From JBBATK01 sp044228285 (GTDB lineage: Bacteria; Bacteroidota; Ignavibacteria; Kapaibacteriales; NICIL-2), in contig JBGAVD010000007.1 of the NCBI GenBank assembly GCA_044228285.1, positions 124,001 through 188,000 on the forward strand: a stretch of DNA of 64,000 nucleotides, read 5' to 3'. Under the pieces are notes generated by a model, which saw only the letters and a program-made list of their open reading frames with translations, had not been told where the DNA came from and searched no databases. The position numbers and the translations under genes are program-made. Below, piece after piece: positions 20,025-29,666 of the stretch (positions within the stretch are counted from its first letter, which is position 1; each line of letters opens with the position of its first letter).

Positions 20025-21713
20025 CTATTTCTCATTGTTGCTGAACAACAACTTCTTCGTAATGGAACCATACTCGGTATCTACATGAAAGAAGTAGAGC
20101 CCATGAGAGATCAGAGTTTGAAGATTGAGTGAGTACTCTCCGGCTTGCATCAAGCCGTTATTGAAATCGGCTACGCATCGTCCATCGATACTAAAGATTC
20201 GAAATCTGGCTGTACACGATTGGTTGAGCCTAAAGTCCAGCTGCGGCCTCAGCATCTCAGTTCCATTGCGAAAGGAAACCACACTCAAGTTCTCAGCATT
20301 ATCGTTTACAAAGCTTGATAGAGTGCACTCGTCTGGAAGCGAGTTACGTTCGACCGCACCCTGAGGACTCAGTATACGCTGAGAAAACGCCGGATGGTTG
20401 TACGGATACCGTGTGCATCGAAACACTGAGTTATTTTTCGCGTCTGCCCCTTGCTCAACAACATTTCCCTGCACGTCCGGGTTCACATACTTCCAAACGA
20501 TTTCATTGTTTGCATCTGCTTCAATGAAGTTTCCTTTGGTGCCCTCGCAGAAAAGGAGATTTCCGTTTGGAAGCAATTGAGCACCCGAGATAATCGCTGA
20601 GTACATGGACTCTCTCGGAGATGCAACAAATCGGCGTGAGGCAGAATCTGGACCAAAGACATTTTGATTAAGAGCGTATGATTTATCTTCATTCATTGGA
20701 GGATAGATAATGTCAACCGTTGAGTATTGTGCTCCAGTAGTACCTGCATCGTTGTTAAACACTAGAAAACCAAGTCTATTTTCATCGTCACGAACAAACT
20801 GGGCGTTGTGTTGATGACCTAGTGTTGCCTCTTCAGGAGTACCCTGTCTATACATAGACTTGTTCCCCCATCGGTATAGAAAGTCGCCACCTTTATTCCA
20901 GCGCCCTCCTCGTGAACTCGCCGCTTCCGCGGTAGTGGTACTATGATCAATCACCCAAATCTCACTTGGACTTCTTGCACTCAGTACGATCTCATCGCGT
21001 TCAGCGTCGTATGCGATTGAATTTAAGTGAACCCAGTCAGCAAATGTGACAGGAGGCACTACTGCATTGACGTCAAATCGATGAGGATTCAATTTTGGGC
21101 GACCATAATTTGGTTTAGTGGAGTCCGTAAATTGAATAAGGTGATCCCAAAGATGCCACTCCCACACAATTTCAGCCTGTGTAGTTCCTATTGGTTTAAT
21201 CTCGACAATTTTTTCCGACCAGCACTCTCCGGCGTTTGGGGCAGGTCGCCCAGCAGCTATTACTTCTTCACGTGTTTTTACTTCCCACATAATGACGAGA
21301 ATATTACCGTTTGGAAGTGGACAGATATCATGATGTGGACACTCCTTATCATTACCAAGTTGTGTCGACCAGACAATTGTGCCATCCCATGCGATACGCT
21401 CTATTCTACCGCCAGACATTCCAAGGTTGAAGTTCATGTTGCTCTGATCTGCTTCTGGCCGAAGGATTGATCCATCATCAAGCAGATATACAGAGAAAGC
21501 CGCACGTGCCGTTGCCGGCCAGCTATGGACTTTACGTCCGCAGTTATCTATGAGATACGTCATGTTCGACCCCATTGCACTGAATAAGGTCAAACCATTG
21601 TACGACTTCGCCTCGTTATTATGAAACAAACCCACTGTTTGCTGTGCATACGCGCACAAACTGAGCATAATACTTATTGCCATCACTACTGACTGCCGCG
21701 CACGTATTTTCAT
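20025..21713 (-). CDS. arylsulfotransferase-like (ASST) secreted protein with C-terminal sorting domain
   Basis: The start at 21713 places a classical signal peptide at the N terminus (VVMAISIMLSLCAYAQ); about 562 residues. The body resembles the arylsulfotransferase beta-propeller family: DNCGRKVHSWPATARAAFSV, NGNILVIMWEVKTREE and LGHQHNAQFVRDD with the conserved His-containing blades. Such enzymes move sulfate between phenolic esters without PAPS, in the periplasm or outside. The C-terminal ~75 residues (FRIFSIDGRCVADF ... HGLYFFHVD) look like a T9SS type A sorting domain. The family assignment is by pattern recognition; the exact reaction is uncertain because many ASST-fold proteins are uncharacterised. 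Confidence 0.75.
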   Translation of the reverse strand: MKIRARQSVVMAISIMLSLCAYAQQTVGLFHNNEAKSYNGLTLFSAMGSNMTYLIDNCGRKVHSWPATARAAFSVYLLDDGSILRPEADQSNMNFNLGMSGGRIERIAWDGTIVWSTQLGNDKECPHHDICPLPNGNILVIMWEVKTREEVIAAGRPAPNAGECWSEKIVEIKPIGTTQAEIVWEWHLWDHLIQFTDSTKPNYGRPKLNPHRFDVNAVVPPVTFADWVHLNSIAYDAERDEIVLSARSPSEIWVIDHSTTTAEAASSRGGRWNKGGDFLYRWGNKSMYRQGTPEEATLGHQHNAQFVRDDENRLGFLVFNNDAGTTGAQYSTVDIIYPPMNEDKSYALNQNVFGPDSASRRFVASPRESMYSAIISGAQLLPNGNLLFCEGTKGNFIEADANNEIVWKYVNPDVQGNVVEQGADAKNNSVFRCTRYPYNHPAFSQRILSPQGAVERNSLPDECTLSSFVNDNAENLSVVSFRNGTEMLRPQLDFRLNQSCTARFRIFSIDGRCVADFNNGLMQAGEYSLNLQTLISHGLYFFHVDTEYGSITKKLLFSNNEK

Positions 21714-22266
21714 ACAATAAGATCTCAAAGTGTAACAACGCATTGTGTTTTCGTATTTGTAGACTGTTTTCGAAGCTTGGGTGATTTTTAAATCACATTA
21801 CTGAACATAAATGTACTTGCATCAATACTTAATTCATGTGTTGCAAGCATCAGCAATAAGGTAGTCGGAAAAGGTTCAACCGCAAATGAATTGTTGATCA
21901 CGCGACTGATGTTTGCAATTCATCGCAAGCTCATTGTGTGTTGTCTGCGGCGAGAACACGACAGATCATCATTTCACGCTTTGCAATTGGTTGATAGGGT
22001 TCGGCAAAGTGTTGCCAGAGAAGATTGGCGGGTAGGTACAGGCTATACCATTCGTTACACAGGTTGGAAGGGACATCAGCTCAGGGTACTCAAACAACGC
22101 AGCGTAGTTTAAAAGTGTGAGAGATGACTGAAGGAAAGAGAAGCTAGGTGAGTAATGAGGCACTACTATTCGCATTGACTGACACCTTTGCTGACAAGGC
22201 AGCTAGGACTACGTCGTGAACACAATGCGCATTGTTCAAGACAATGGCGCACACTTTCAGTGGCGC
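21714..22266. other. intergenic region, no confident gene
   Basis: About 550 bp. It is AT-rich near 21780-21850, directly upstream of the ASST-like gene, where its promoter should lie. A 73-codon plus-strand ORF (21891-22112) has Arg-rich, low-quality composition and is not called. Confidence 0.4.
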
Positions 22267-22812
22267 TCAGCCAAGTTGTTCTAGCCATTGCTGAGCTTCT
22301 CGAGGACTTCGCAGGCGAATGAAGTGCACATGTGGATGAGGTGGCTGTTGCATGAGTGCTGTGTACATGCGTCTATTGGGGTAGAAAGTCTGCAGCGTCC
22401 AGAGAACGATCGAGTTCTTAGAAAAGAGCAAAGCGCGAAATGTCTCGCGATTATTTGTACCAGGCCATAGCTCCACCCCAGTCCACGAGCGATGAATAGC
22501 GCGTTTCAGAGCACGACCTAGTACCCTCGCAAATGAGAAGTCAAGCCATACCACGCAGATCTCTCGAGCCCACTTAACGTGCATCGTCTTGTGGTAGTTT
22601 CCATCAAGCACCCATGGAGTTTCGCTAAGGGCACGTTCCAATGCTTGTTTCAATTCTTCGTCACTCGCTGTCTGCCAGTTCGCCTTATGGTGCAGTCGAT
22701 CCAACTCAATGTACTGCGCCGAACACTTCTCAGCCAAAGTCTTTGCAAAGGTGCTCTTACCACATCCACTGGTGCCGACAATGTTATAGCGTTTGAATGA
22801 GGTGCTCGACAT
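22267..22812 (-). CDS. small P-loop kinase, topology-modulation/adenylate kinase-like
   Basis: The ATG at 22812 is chosen because homology-like sequence begins there; the upstream extension to 23022 looks noncoding. 181 residues. The P-loop GTSGCGKST sits at about residues 13-21, followed by a substrate-side ELDRLHHK motif and DGNYHKTMHVKWAREICVVW, which matches the ATPase/FlaR-like 'DNA topology modulation' proteins (COG0563 relatives). It is probably a small nucleotide or metabolite kinase in the cytoplasm; the substrate is unknown. It is divergent from the neighbouring transposase. Confidence 0.75.
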   Translation of the reverse strand: MSSTSFKRYNIVGTSGCGKSTFAKTLAEKCSAQYIELDRLHHKANWQTASDEELKQALERALSETPWVLDGNYHKTMHVKWAREICVVWLDFSFARVLGRALKRAIHRSWTGVELWPGTNNRETFRALLFSKNSIVLWTLQTFYPNRRMYTALMQQPPHPHVHFIRLRSPREAQQWLEQLG

Positions 22813-23058
22813 AACTAAGCCTAAGAGTTGCATTTGGTAGTCTAAACATTCGGCATGCACTCCAACTTGTGTTTGAGCACAGAAGCATGTGGAAAGTTCT
22901 TCGGACAAAGTTCGAAAGAAAGTCGTGAAATTCCCGCTCTCAATCGGCCAATACCGATTCTCCCGCTCCACTCTGTACACCGCACACGACAACACAAGCG
23001 AGAAGATACCGAAAGTACTCACCCGAGCTGTCTACAGTTCGCAACATGAAACATCACA

Positions 23059-23511
23059 ATGCCGCAGTCCCTATCAGCAGCTTTTGTGCACCTCGTCTGG
23101 AGCACTAAAGATCGCTCACCATGTATACATCCAGAGATTCGCAATAACATACATGCCTACCTATCAGAAGCCGTCCGCAGTTGCGGTTGCGAGGCATATC
23201 GAGTAGGAGGAGTAGCTGACCATGTTCACATAGCCCTTCGTCTCTCACGAACAATCACTATTGCAGACCTCGTTCGAGAGATAAAGACCACGTCCAGCAA
23301 ATGGATAAAATCACAATACCCTTCGGTGCCAGACTTCGCGTGGCAGAAAGGCTACGGCGCATTTACACTCGGTATGAGCCAACTAGATCAACTCATACAC
23401 TACATAGAAAATCAAGAAACACATCACCATACAACCACATTTCAAGAAGAGTACCGTATGCTCCTGAAGAAGTACAAGGTTGATTTTGACGAGAGATTTG
23501 TTTGGGACTAA
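23059..23511 (+). CDS. IS200/IS605-type Y1 transposase (REP-associated tyrosine transposase)
   Basis: 150 residues. The HUH metal-binding motif is HVH (His55, His57), preceded by a VWSTKDR N-terminal strand. WQKGYGAFTLG and HYIENQETHH (Tyr115 as probable nucleophile) follow, matching PF01797. There is no tnpB partner. An island of at least 19 hairpins starts about 50 bp after its stop, the arrangement expected of a domesticated RAYT with its REP substrates. Such enzymes cut and rejoin single-stranded DNA at hairpins. The gene appears intact. Confidence 0.9.
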   Translation: MPQSLSAAFVHLVWSTKDRSPCIHPEIRNNIHAYLSEAVRSCGCEAYRVGGVADHVHIALRLSRTITIADLVREIKTTSSKWIKSQYPSVPDFAWQKGYGAFTLGMSQLDQLIHYIENQETHHHTTTFQEEYRMLLKKYKVDFDERFVWD

Positions 23512-23547
23512 GAAATGCCGCTCTACAAGTTTCATTATTCTGCTAGG

Positions 23548-24440
23548 CACACATACCAGCCCAGGGCGAAGCCCTGGGTTACAGCGACACAATACAATCC
23601 GTGCCCTGAAGGGGCACCACATACCAGCCCAGGGTGTAACCCTGGGAAAGGGCAACACAATACGAATTGTGCCCTGAAGGGGCACCACATACCAGCCCAG
23701 GGTGCAACCCTGGGAAACGGCAATGTGATTTAATCGCCACACCGACACGTCACGGCACTTGATGCCGGATCTTGTTGTTTGGTTTGCGATAATCCCAGGG
23801 TTGCACCCTGGGCTGGTATGCGGTGCCCCTTCAGGGCACCATGGTAACACGCGCTTTCATTTCCCAGGGTTGCACCCTGGGCTGGTATGCGGTGCCCCTT
23901 CAGGGCACGATGGCAACTCGTGCTTTCGTTTCCCAGGGTTGCACACTGGGCCTTCGTGTTTTCGTTTCCCTGGGCTGCATCATATGATAAGACGCCATCA
24001 CATAATCCGTGCCCTAAAGGGGCACCACATACCAGCCCTGGGCGAAGCCCTGGGTAACAACGAATGAAATCAATCCGTGCCCTGAAGGGGCACTACATAC
24101 CAGCCCAGGGTGCAACCCTGGGAAACGGCAATGTGATTAAATCGATACACCGATACATCACGGCACATGTTGACGGATCTTGTTGTGCGGTCTGCGATAA
24201 TCCCAGGCTTGCACCCTGGGAAACGGCAATGTGATTAAATCGATACACCGATACATCACGGCACATGATGCCGGATCTTGTTGTGCGGTTTGCGATGATC
24301 CCAGGGTTGCACCCTGGGCTGGTATGCGGTGCCCCTACAGGGCACGATGGGCACTCATGTTTTCGTTTCCCAGGGTTGCACGATGGGCTCTCGTGTTTTC
24401 ATTTCCCAGGGTTGCACCCTGGGGTAGCATGCGATGCCCA
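23548..24440. repeat. REP/BIME-like hairpin island beside the Y1 transposase
   Basis: Two hairpin types alternate. Type 1 is CCCAGGG-TGCAA-CCCTGGG, with about 12 copies beginning near 23560, 23628, 23696, 23794, 23863, 23932, 24036, 24104, 24202, 24300, 24369 and 24404. Type 2 is GTGCCC-TGAAG-GGGCAC, with seven copies near 23601, 23669, 23823, 23892, 24009, 24077 and 24329. They are joined by an ACATACCAG linker and occur in both orientations, forming inverted composite units. Spacing of type 1 is strikingly constant, at 68-69 or 98 bp. The neighbouring RAYT is the likely agent that spread them. Confidence 0.9.
23712..24301 (+). repeat. ~82 bp sub-repeat within the REP island (three copies)
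   Basis: A unit starting GGAAACGGCAATGTGATT and ending TGCGATAATCCCA recurs at about 23712-23793, 24121-24202 and 24219-24301. The last two are directly adjacent in tandem, sharing the hairpin between them. Copies differ by only a few substitutions. Confidence 0.85.
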
Positions 24441-24587
24441 TATCAGCATCGATGACTCCCTGTGAAATTTGATCAGCGTTTCATAGTGAGCCGATCAATT
24501 CAACAGGTACAACATTAGACTAGCGCACTTTCAAGAGAACAAACGAAGTGCAAGATTAACGCCGAGATATCTGATTTAAATCGCTCC

Positions 24588-27155
24588 CTACTGGAACTTG
24601 ATGAAGCGTCGTACAAACTGTTGCGTACCAATTCTTAGGATTGCATGATAACTGCCATTCGCAAGAGATGAGATATCTACATAATCTATTGAGGAAGATT
24701 GCGCATAATGTACGCTTTGCTTGTTGCCAAGATAGTCTATGATCACACAGCTCGAAACAGAAGATGTGAATCTGAGATGAGTCTCAGCAGGATTAGGATA
24801 CACGCCGAAGGTCTCAATTTCTGCTGTTTCGCTGGAATTAACAGGAGTGTCTTTGTAGATCTTAAATTCATCTGATGCAGGACCTGTTACAAAAGGAAAA
24901 CGTTTGACCTCGCAGATAATAGGCACCTCGCCGCTTATCAATATTCGGAATCCAGCAGGGCTCCATGGTGCTATCATGGCAGGGGTGCTCGTTGGAACAA
25001 AGGCTTCCATCTCACCAGGCTTCGTACTAAATATGCCTACCCCGAGACGGTAATCGTGGCTTCGGCTACAAGAGTTAACAGAGAGTTCTGACATTGGCTG
25101 ACTGACTACAGCCGAATCTCGGTGCATATCGAGAACTGCTTGTTCAGAGCTTCTACTTATGTACTGTTCTCGTGAATACACTGATGTATCAAGTGACGCA
25201 CAGTTTAAAACCTTACAGCCATCTATGAAAGGCAGATCTGGCTCAACATATATCTTTATTGCAGTAGAGTAATTGACAAACTGCTTCCCGTCAAAGAGAA
25301 CAGTTGGACTCGGAAGACTTGGATGCGCACTTAGCGCATTACCATCCCAGCCGTTAACCACACTTAAGGTCGAGTCACTAGTCTTGAAGAGAATTTGTGG
25401 TATACCAGGAATCACTCCTAAGTACCAGCCAGGCCATTGAGGTACGCTGCTGAGCATAGTCGAAAGCCTGGTTTTCATACTGTAATTGAACACTCCATCT
25501 TCCGTGGAATAGAAAACAAGACCTGAAGATGCATCTACATTGAGAGCATATACGATGGATGGTATTGTGTCAGTGATCTTCCCTGAACTAAGACTCGCGA
25601 TATAGAGATAGGTCGTTCGGAATGCGAGGTGATCGTTATCGATCCAATACAGCAAGTCTCGCTCCCTATCGTAGCCTGGCTTGCAGTGTGCAGCAAGGAA
25701 CGTGATATGCGGAATGACGGTGTCTGTGTTTGGGTTCCACACTTCAAGAAAGCCGTCTCCGTAGAACGCTATTTTGCTTCCATCTGGACTCCATTTCGCG
25801 TCATCTGAATACACTCCGATTGGTATTGAGCAAAGGATCTGTCTTGTTTGCAGACTCACTACTCGAATCTTTCGGTCGCTACAATGGAGTACACAGTACG
25901 TGCCCGTGGGTCCTAACTGAAACGCATAAATGTCAACATAATTCGGCAACAAAACAATCTGTGCTAGAAACTGATGTTTCTCCAGACGGTAAATATTCAA
26001 AGTCGTTGATTGTATCGAGCTGTCCTGATAAATAATCGCATCTTGATCTATCATCCACGAATACGCTTTGCGCATCGGAATGCTTGATGGCAACAGAAAC
26101 CGCGCACTGTCCTTTGATCTGTAAACAACAATCCCTGTGGTATCAACCGAACTCAACAACTTTGCACTTGGGCTTAGACGATGTTCAATGGTGCGCCTGA
26201 AGGGGGTATCAGAGAATATGGTATCAACTACACCGCTGAGAATATCCACATTGTAACCTCGCGTTGATAAGGGCCAGACATCTCTCAGCACTAGATGAGT
26301 TGGCGAAGTCCATACTCGATACTGCATTCCCAAAAGATGCAAGTATCGCACCACATGTTCTTTCTGGACATCGTACACAAGTAGAGAGTCATACCCAGAC
26401 GATGAGTCATTTGTAGCCGTGATGATAAATCGACCATCGGGACTTACTGCCGATTCTTCTGGAATAGCGACAGTGTTTGTATCGGAAAGCGGTACGAGAT
26501 AGTTCGTCTTTATAACAAACTTTCGTAAGAGTAGACCTGGAAGGGGTTCATATCCAAAGCGTGACTGCGCGAAATAGAGAACCTGATTTGAGTCGATCGA
26601 AAGCAACCTGCATCTGACATTACCATATCCTTGATAGGAGTGTAAAGTATGCCATGCAATCATTTGACCACTTTTCACTTCCCAGACAGCAAACGTGCCA
26701 CCGTGAACAATAGCTAAGTACCTTGAATCATCACTAAGTATTGCATTGTCTTGAGATGAAGAACTAACAAACTCAGTGGCACCGATAGGTTTAGCCTGAA
26801 GTATTCTCACACTGTCAGCAACGTCACTATACGAAACACGAAGTTTCAAACGATCTCGATGGCGATAGGCTGTGTCTAACACCGCATTGCGCACCACCGG
26901 TGTCGTCCTACGATGAAAAACGTGATTGTAGTGACTAGTACGAAGATGATCCGCCAACACAAACCAGCTATGACCACCATCGTCGCTATACTCCAAGCGG
27001 GCAGTTTTGTCTTTTGGGACACCAGTCCATTCAATGTCCACAGCCTGATTCTTCAAAAAGATCTCGCCCCCGATAGGCTTAGTGATCCTGGGTTGTGCAA
27101 CGGCAAGAGAACCTAGGGTGAGTAGAACTATGTATATGGGTGTTTTCATGTACAT
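24588..27155 (-). CDS. secreted beta-propeller (WD40/TolB-like) protein with T9SS sorting domain
   Basis: 855 residues; a start two codons later (27149) is equally possible. The signal peptide is YIVLLTLGSLAVAQ. An N-terminal Ig-like segment (GGEIFLKNQAVDIEWTGVPK) resembles the T9SS-associated surface domain. The central region has propeller-like repeats (DDSRYLAIVHGGTFAVWEV, WSPDGSKIAFYGDGFLEVW). The C terminus (FGVYPNPAETHLRFTSS ... LANGSYHAILR) is a type A sorting domain. It is related in design to the 45749-48079 protein. Predicted cell-surface protein; no enzymatic motif seen. Confidence 0.85.
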   Translation of the reverse strand: MYMKTPIYIVLLTLGSLAVAQPRITKPIGGEIFLKNQAVDIEWTGVPKDKTARLEYSDDGGHSWFVLADHLRTSHYNHVFHRRTTPVVRNAVLDTAYRHRDRLKLRVSYSDVADSVRILQAKPIGATEFVSSSSQDNAILSDDSRYLAIVHGGTFAVWEVKSGQMIAWHTLHSYQGYGNVRCRLLSIDSNQVLYFAQSRFGYEPLPGLLLRKFVIKTNYLVPLSDTNTVAIPEESAVSPDGRFIITATNDSSSGYDSLLVYDVQKEHVVRYLHLLGMQYRVWTSPTHLVLRDVWPLSTRGYNVDILSGVVDTIFSDTPFRRTIEHRLSPSAKLLSSVDTTGIVVYRSKDSARFLLPSSIPMRKAYSWMIDQDAIIYQDSSIQSTTLNIYRLEKHQFLAQIVLLPNYVDIYAFQLGPTGTYCVLHCSDRKIRVVSLQTRQILCSIPIGVYSDDAKWSPDGSKIAFYGDGFLEVWNPNTDTVIPHITFLAAHCKPGYDRERDLLYWIDNDHLAFRTTYLYIASLSSGKITDTIPSIVYALNVDASSGLVFYSTEDGVFNYSMKTRLSTMLSSVPQWPGWYLGVIPGIPQILFKTSDSTLSVVNGWDGNALSAHPSLPSPTVLFDGKQFVNYSTAIKIYVEPDLPFIDGCKVLNCASLDTSVYSREQYISRSSEQAVLDMHRDSAVVSQPMSELSVNSCSRSHDYRLGVGIFSTKPGEMEAFVPTSTPAMIAPWSPAGFRILISGEVPIICEVKRFPFVTGPASDEFKIYKDTPVNSSETAEIETFGVYPNPAETHLRFTSSVSSCVIIDYLGNKQSVHYAQSSSIDYVDISSLANGSYHAILRIGTQQFVRRFIKFQ

Positions 27156-27521
27156 GGGAGTTGGTCGCTGAACATCTTGATCTACTCATTCAGTGTTTGG
27201 ACCTGCGCTTAGTTTACACTGAGAAGACTGTAACATCAGACAGCATCAATCTAAGGACACTCTGAACGAGTTTTCAACATTTAGTCGAGAAGTTCTTCAA
27301 AGTATCCTTAGTTGGCCTAGCTGTAACGTAGTTAAACTGGACTGATGGAACCACTATCGTACACCTCAAAAATGCGATTTTCTAAAACTGTTGCCAATTG
27401 GAAACGTATAACCAATCGACGCACTCACGCACATCATCAAAGAACAAATTCTTGCAGCATTCTGGTACAGCTATCTGGTCCGGTTAAGATGAGTCAGAAT
27501 AGCCGACGCGTCCATCATGTG
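27156..27521. promoter_or_regulatory. intergenic region between propeller gene and cyclase array
   Basis: 366 bp holding the upstream region of the propeller gene and one degenerate copy of the dispersed repeat (27399-27510). No other feature was identified. Confidence 0.4.
27399..27510 (+). repeat. dispersed intergenic repeat, module 1 copy
   Basis: It can be aligned by eye with the copy at 49562-49667. Shared blocks are GGAAACG, CGACGCACTCACG, a TTCTG block and GGTCCGG, and a GACGCG end, in the same order and with similar spacing. It is degenerate, so the call rests on block order. Confidence 0.5.
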
Positions 27522-29666
27522 TCATGCTCTCTCCAAGAAATACGTCCGCATCACGCCTTTGCCTTTAATCTCCATTTCCTCTCGCTTCTCGAAGGTGATA
27601 CCATGGGTCGTGTTCTTCGTCATGGCAAAGCGGTTTTGCAGGTGACGGAAGAAATCACTCGACACGTGAATCTTGTTCTCTTCACCATGACTTTCCATTC
27701 TCGCCGCGGTATTCACCGCGTCGCTATAAATATCATAGACAAATCGTTCTTCACCAATCACGCCCGCTACCACCGAGCCGGTATGAAGGCCAATGCGTAC
27801 TCCGAGTTTGACACCCTTCGGCATATACTCTCGGATGGACTCTGGCAAGGTGATTGTATCCTGCATTTCTATTGCGGCAGCGGCTAAACGCTCGGCATGA
27901 TCCTCACATGCAGTGGGCGCACCACACACAGCCATGTAGCCGTCTCCGATCGTTTTGATCTTCTCGCAGCCATGTTTCTTCATAATGCTGTCGAATTCGC
28001 CAAAGACATAGTTGAGAAAACGTACGACGATGATAGCCGGCATGTCGGCTGAGATGGGGGTGAAGCCAGCTATGTCGGCAAAGAGGATAGAAACGTTAGT
28101 AAAGTAATCCGCAATTTCTTCTTCGCCCTCTATCATGCGTGTGGCGACACTCTGAGGTAGTACTTTATACAACAACTTCGTTGTTGCACTCATCTGAGCA
28201 TCTGCTGCTGCCTTGGCAATAGCTATCTCCTTCTCTCGCTCGGCTATCTGCTTTTGTTGCTCCATGAGCTGAGCTTTCTTCCTTGCTTCCTCGCTCTGCA
28301 CTTCTTTTTCCAGCCTGAAGTATTTTCCAAGATGGTAATAGGCCTCATCCCAACGTTTCTGCTTCTCGTACAGATCTGCTAATGTCTTGTGTGCATCATA
28401 TTTCTTGGTTCCAAGCTCTTCGCTCACAGCGATCGAATCCAACAGATAGGCTTCGGCTTTCGCCTCATCGCGGTTTGGGTTTGATTCGCTCGCATAGAGC
28501 TCGCCAAGTGACCCTTTGAATTCTCCAACCACTGACCTCCTCCCGAGCTCTTCAAGCAAACTTATTCCTCTCTCTAAGTTTTCTTGTGCCTTCTCAAAGT
28601 CGCTGAGTTTCATGTACACAGTGCCGATGTTGCCGAGATGTATTGCTACTCCCGACTTGTTGCCTAACTCTTCGACTATGCTCAGAGCTTTGCCGTAGCA
28701 CTCCAGGGCTTTCGGGTAGTCGCTGAGATAAAAGTGCACACCGCCGATGTTGCCGAGATTAGTTGCTACTTCCGACTTATTGCCTAACTCTTGGGCTATG
28801 CTCAGAGCCTTGTCGTAATACTCCAGGGCCTTCGGGTAATTGCTGAGATCACAGTACACACCGCCGATGTTGCCGAGCTTAGGTGCTACTCCCGACTTGT
28901 CGCCTAACTCTTCGGCTATGCCCAGCGCGATGCCGAAATACTCTAGGGCCCTCGGGTAGTCGCCGAGATTCTCGTGTACATTGCCGATATTGCTGAGGCT
29001 ATTTGCTAAATGCGCTTTGTCGCTTAACTCTTCGGATATGCTCATAGCCTTGCCGAAATACTCCAGGGCTTTCGCGTAGTCGCTGAGGTAATGGTGCACA
29101 AGGCCGATGTTGCCAAGGTGTCTTGCTACTCCCTTCTTGTTTCCTAACTCTTCATCTATGCTCAGAGCCTTGCCCAAATATTCTAGGGCAATTGGGTAGT
29201 CGCTGAGATTCCCGTACACAAGGCCGATGGTGCCAAGATAGGTTGCTACTCCCGCGTTATTGTCTAACTCTTCGGCTAAGCGCAGAGCCTTTTCGTTATA
29301 CTCCAGGGCATTTGAGAAATCGCCGAGATCAATATGCACACTGCCGATGGTGCCAAGAGTCTTGGCTAAACCTGCCTTGTCGTTTATCTGCTCGCTTGAA
29401 TGCTGTGAGCTTTGCAGATGCTTCAGCGCTTGGGGGTAGACTCCGCGCCTGAAACAGACTACGCCGAGCATGCGGTTTGCTTCGGCTTGCAGTTTTGTGC
29501 TCTCTGTATCAGCTTGCTCTTCAAGGTCTCGGCTTGACAGTTTCGCGAGCACCTGTTGCGATAGACGCTCTGCTTCGTCGTAGTTGCCCTTTGCTACTGC
29601 TTCATCTGCTTGTGTCAGTTGGCTTTGAAGAGACGCAAGATCTTTCGACTGTACAATATTCGTCAT
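27522..29666 (-). CDS. TPR-adenylate cyclase, array copy 1 (last in transcription order)
   Basis: 714 residues. Seven 40-residue TPR units (GDFSNALEY to SDFEKAQEN) follow a short leader; its N terminus is seven residues longer than its siblings'. A Lys/Glu/Gln-rich coiled coil (about 455-500) and the LLYKVLPQSVATRM helix lead into a class III cyclase domain. The catalytic set is complete: metal Asp531 and Asp575, adenine-selecting Lys571 and Asp645, transition-state Asn652 and Arg656. ATP is therefore the predicted substrate. No signal peptide or membrane helix is present, so it is cytoplasmic. Its ATG overlaps the stop of copy 2 by four bases. Confidence 0.95.
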   Translation of the reverse strand: MTNIVQSKDLASLQSQLTQADEAVAKGNYDEAERLSQQVLAKLSSRDLEEQADTESTKLQAEANRMLGVVCFRRGVYPQALKHLQSSQHSSEQINDKAGLAKTLGTIGSVHIDLGDFSNALEYNEKALRLAEELDNNAGVATYLGTIGLVYGNLSDYPIALEYLGKALSIDEELGNKKGVARHLGNIGLVHHYLSDYAKALEYFGKAMSISEELSDKAHLANSLSNIGNVHENLGDYPRALEYFGIALGIAEELGDKSGVAPKLGNIGGVYCDLSNYPKALEYYDKALSIAQELGNKSEVATNLGNIGGVHFYLSDYPKALECYGKALSIVEELGNKSGVAIHLGNIGTVYMKLSDFEKAQENLERGISLLEELGRRSVVGEFKGSLGELYASESNPNRDEAKAEAYLLDSIAVSEELGTKKYDAHKTLADLYEKQKRWDEAYYHLGKYFRLEKEVQSEEARKKAQLMEQQKQIAEREKEIAIAKAAADAQMSATTKLLYKVLPQSVATRMIEGEEEIADYFTNVSILFADIAGFTPISADMPAIIVVRFLNYVFGEFDSIMKKHGCEKIKTIGDGYMAVCGAPTACEDHAERLAAAAIEMQDTITLPESIREYMPKGVKLGVRIGLHTGSVVAGVIGEERFVYDIYSDAVNTAARMESHGEENKIHVSSDFFRHLQNRFAMTKNTTHGITFEKREEMEIKGKGVMRTYFLERA

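Noticed and set aside
23548..24440. CRISPR array
   Set aside because: Regular spacing is suggestive, but the repeats are palindromic, occur in both orientations, and the intervening sequences are themselves repeated; no cas genes are present.
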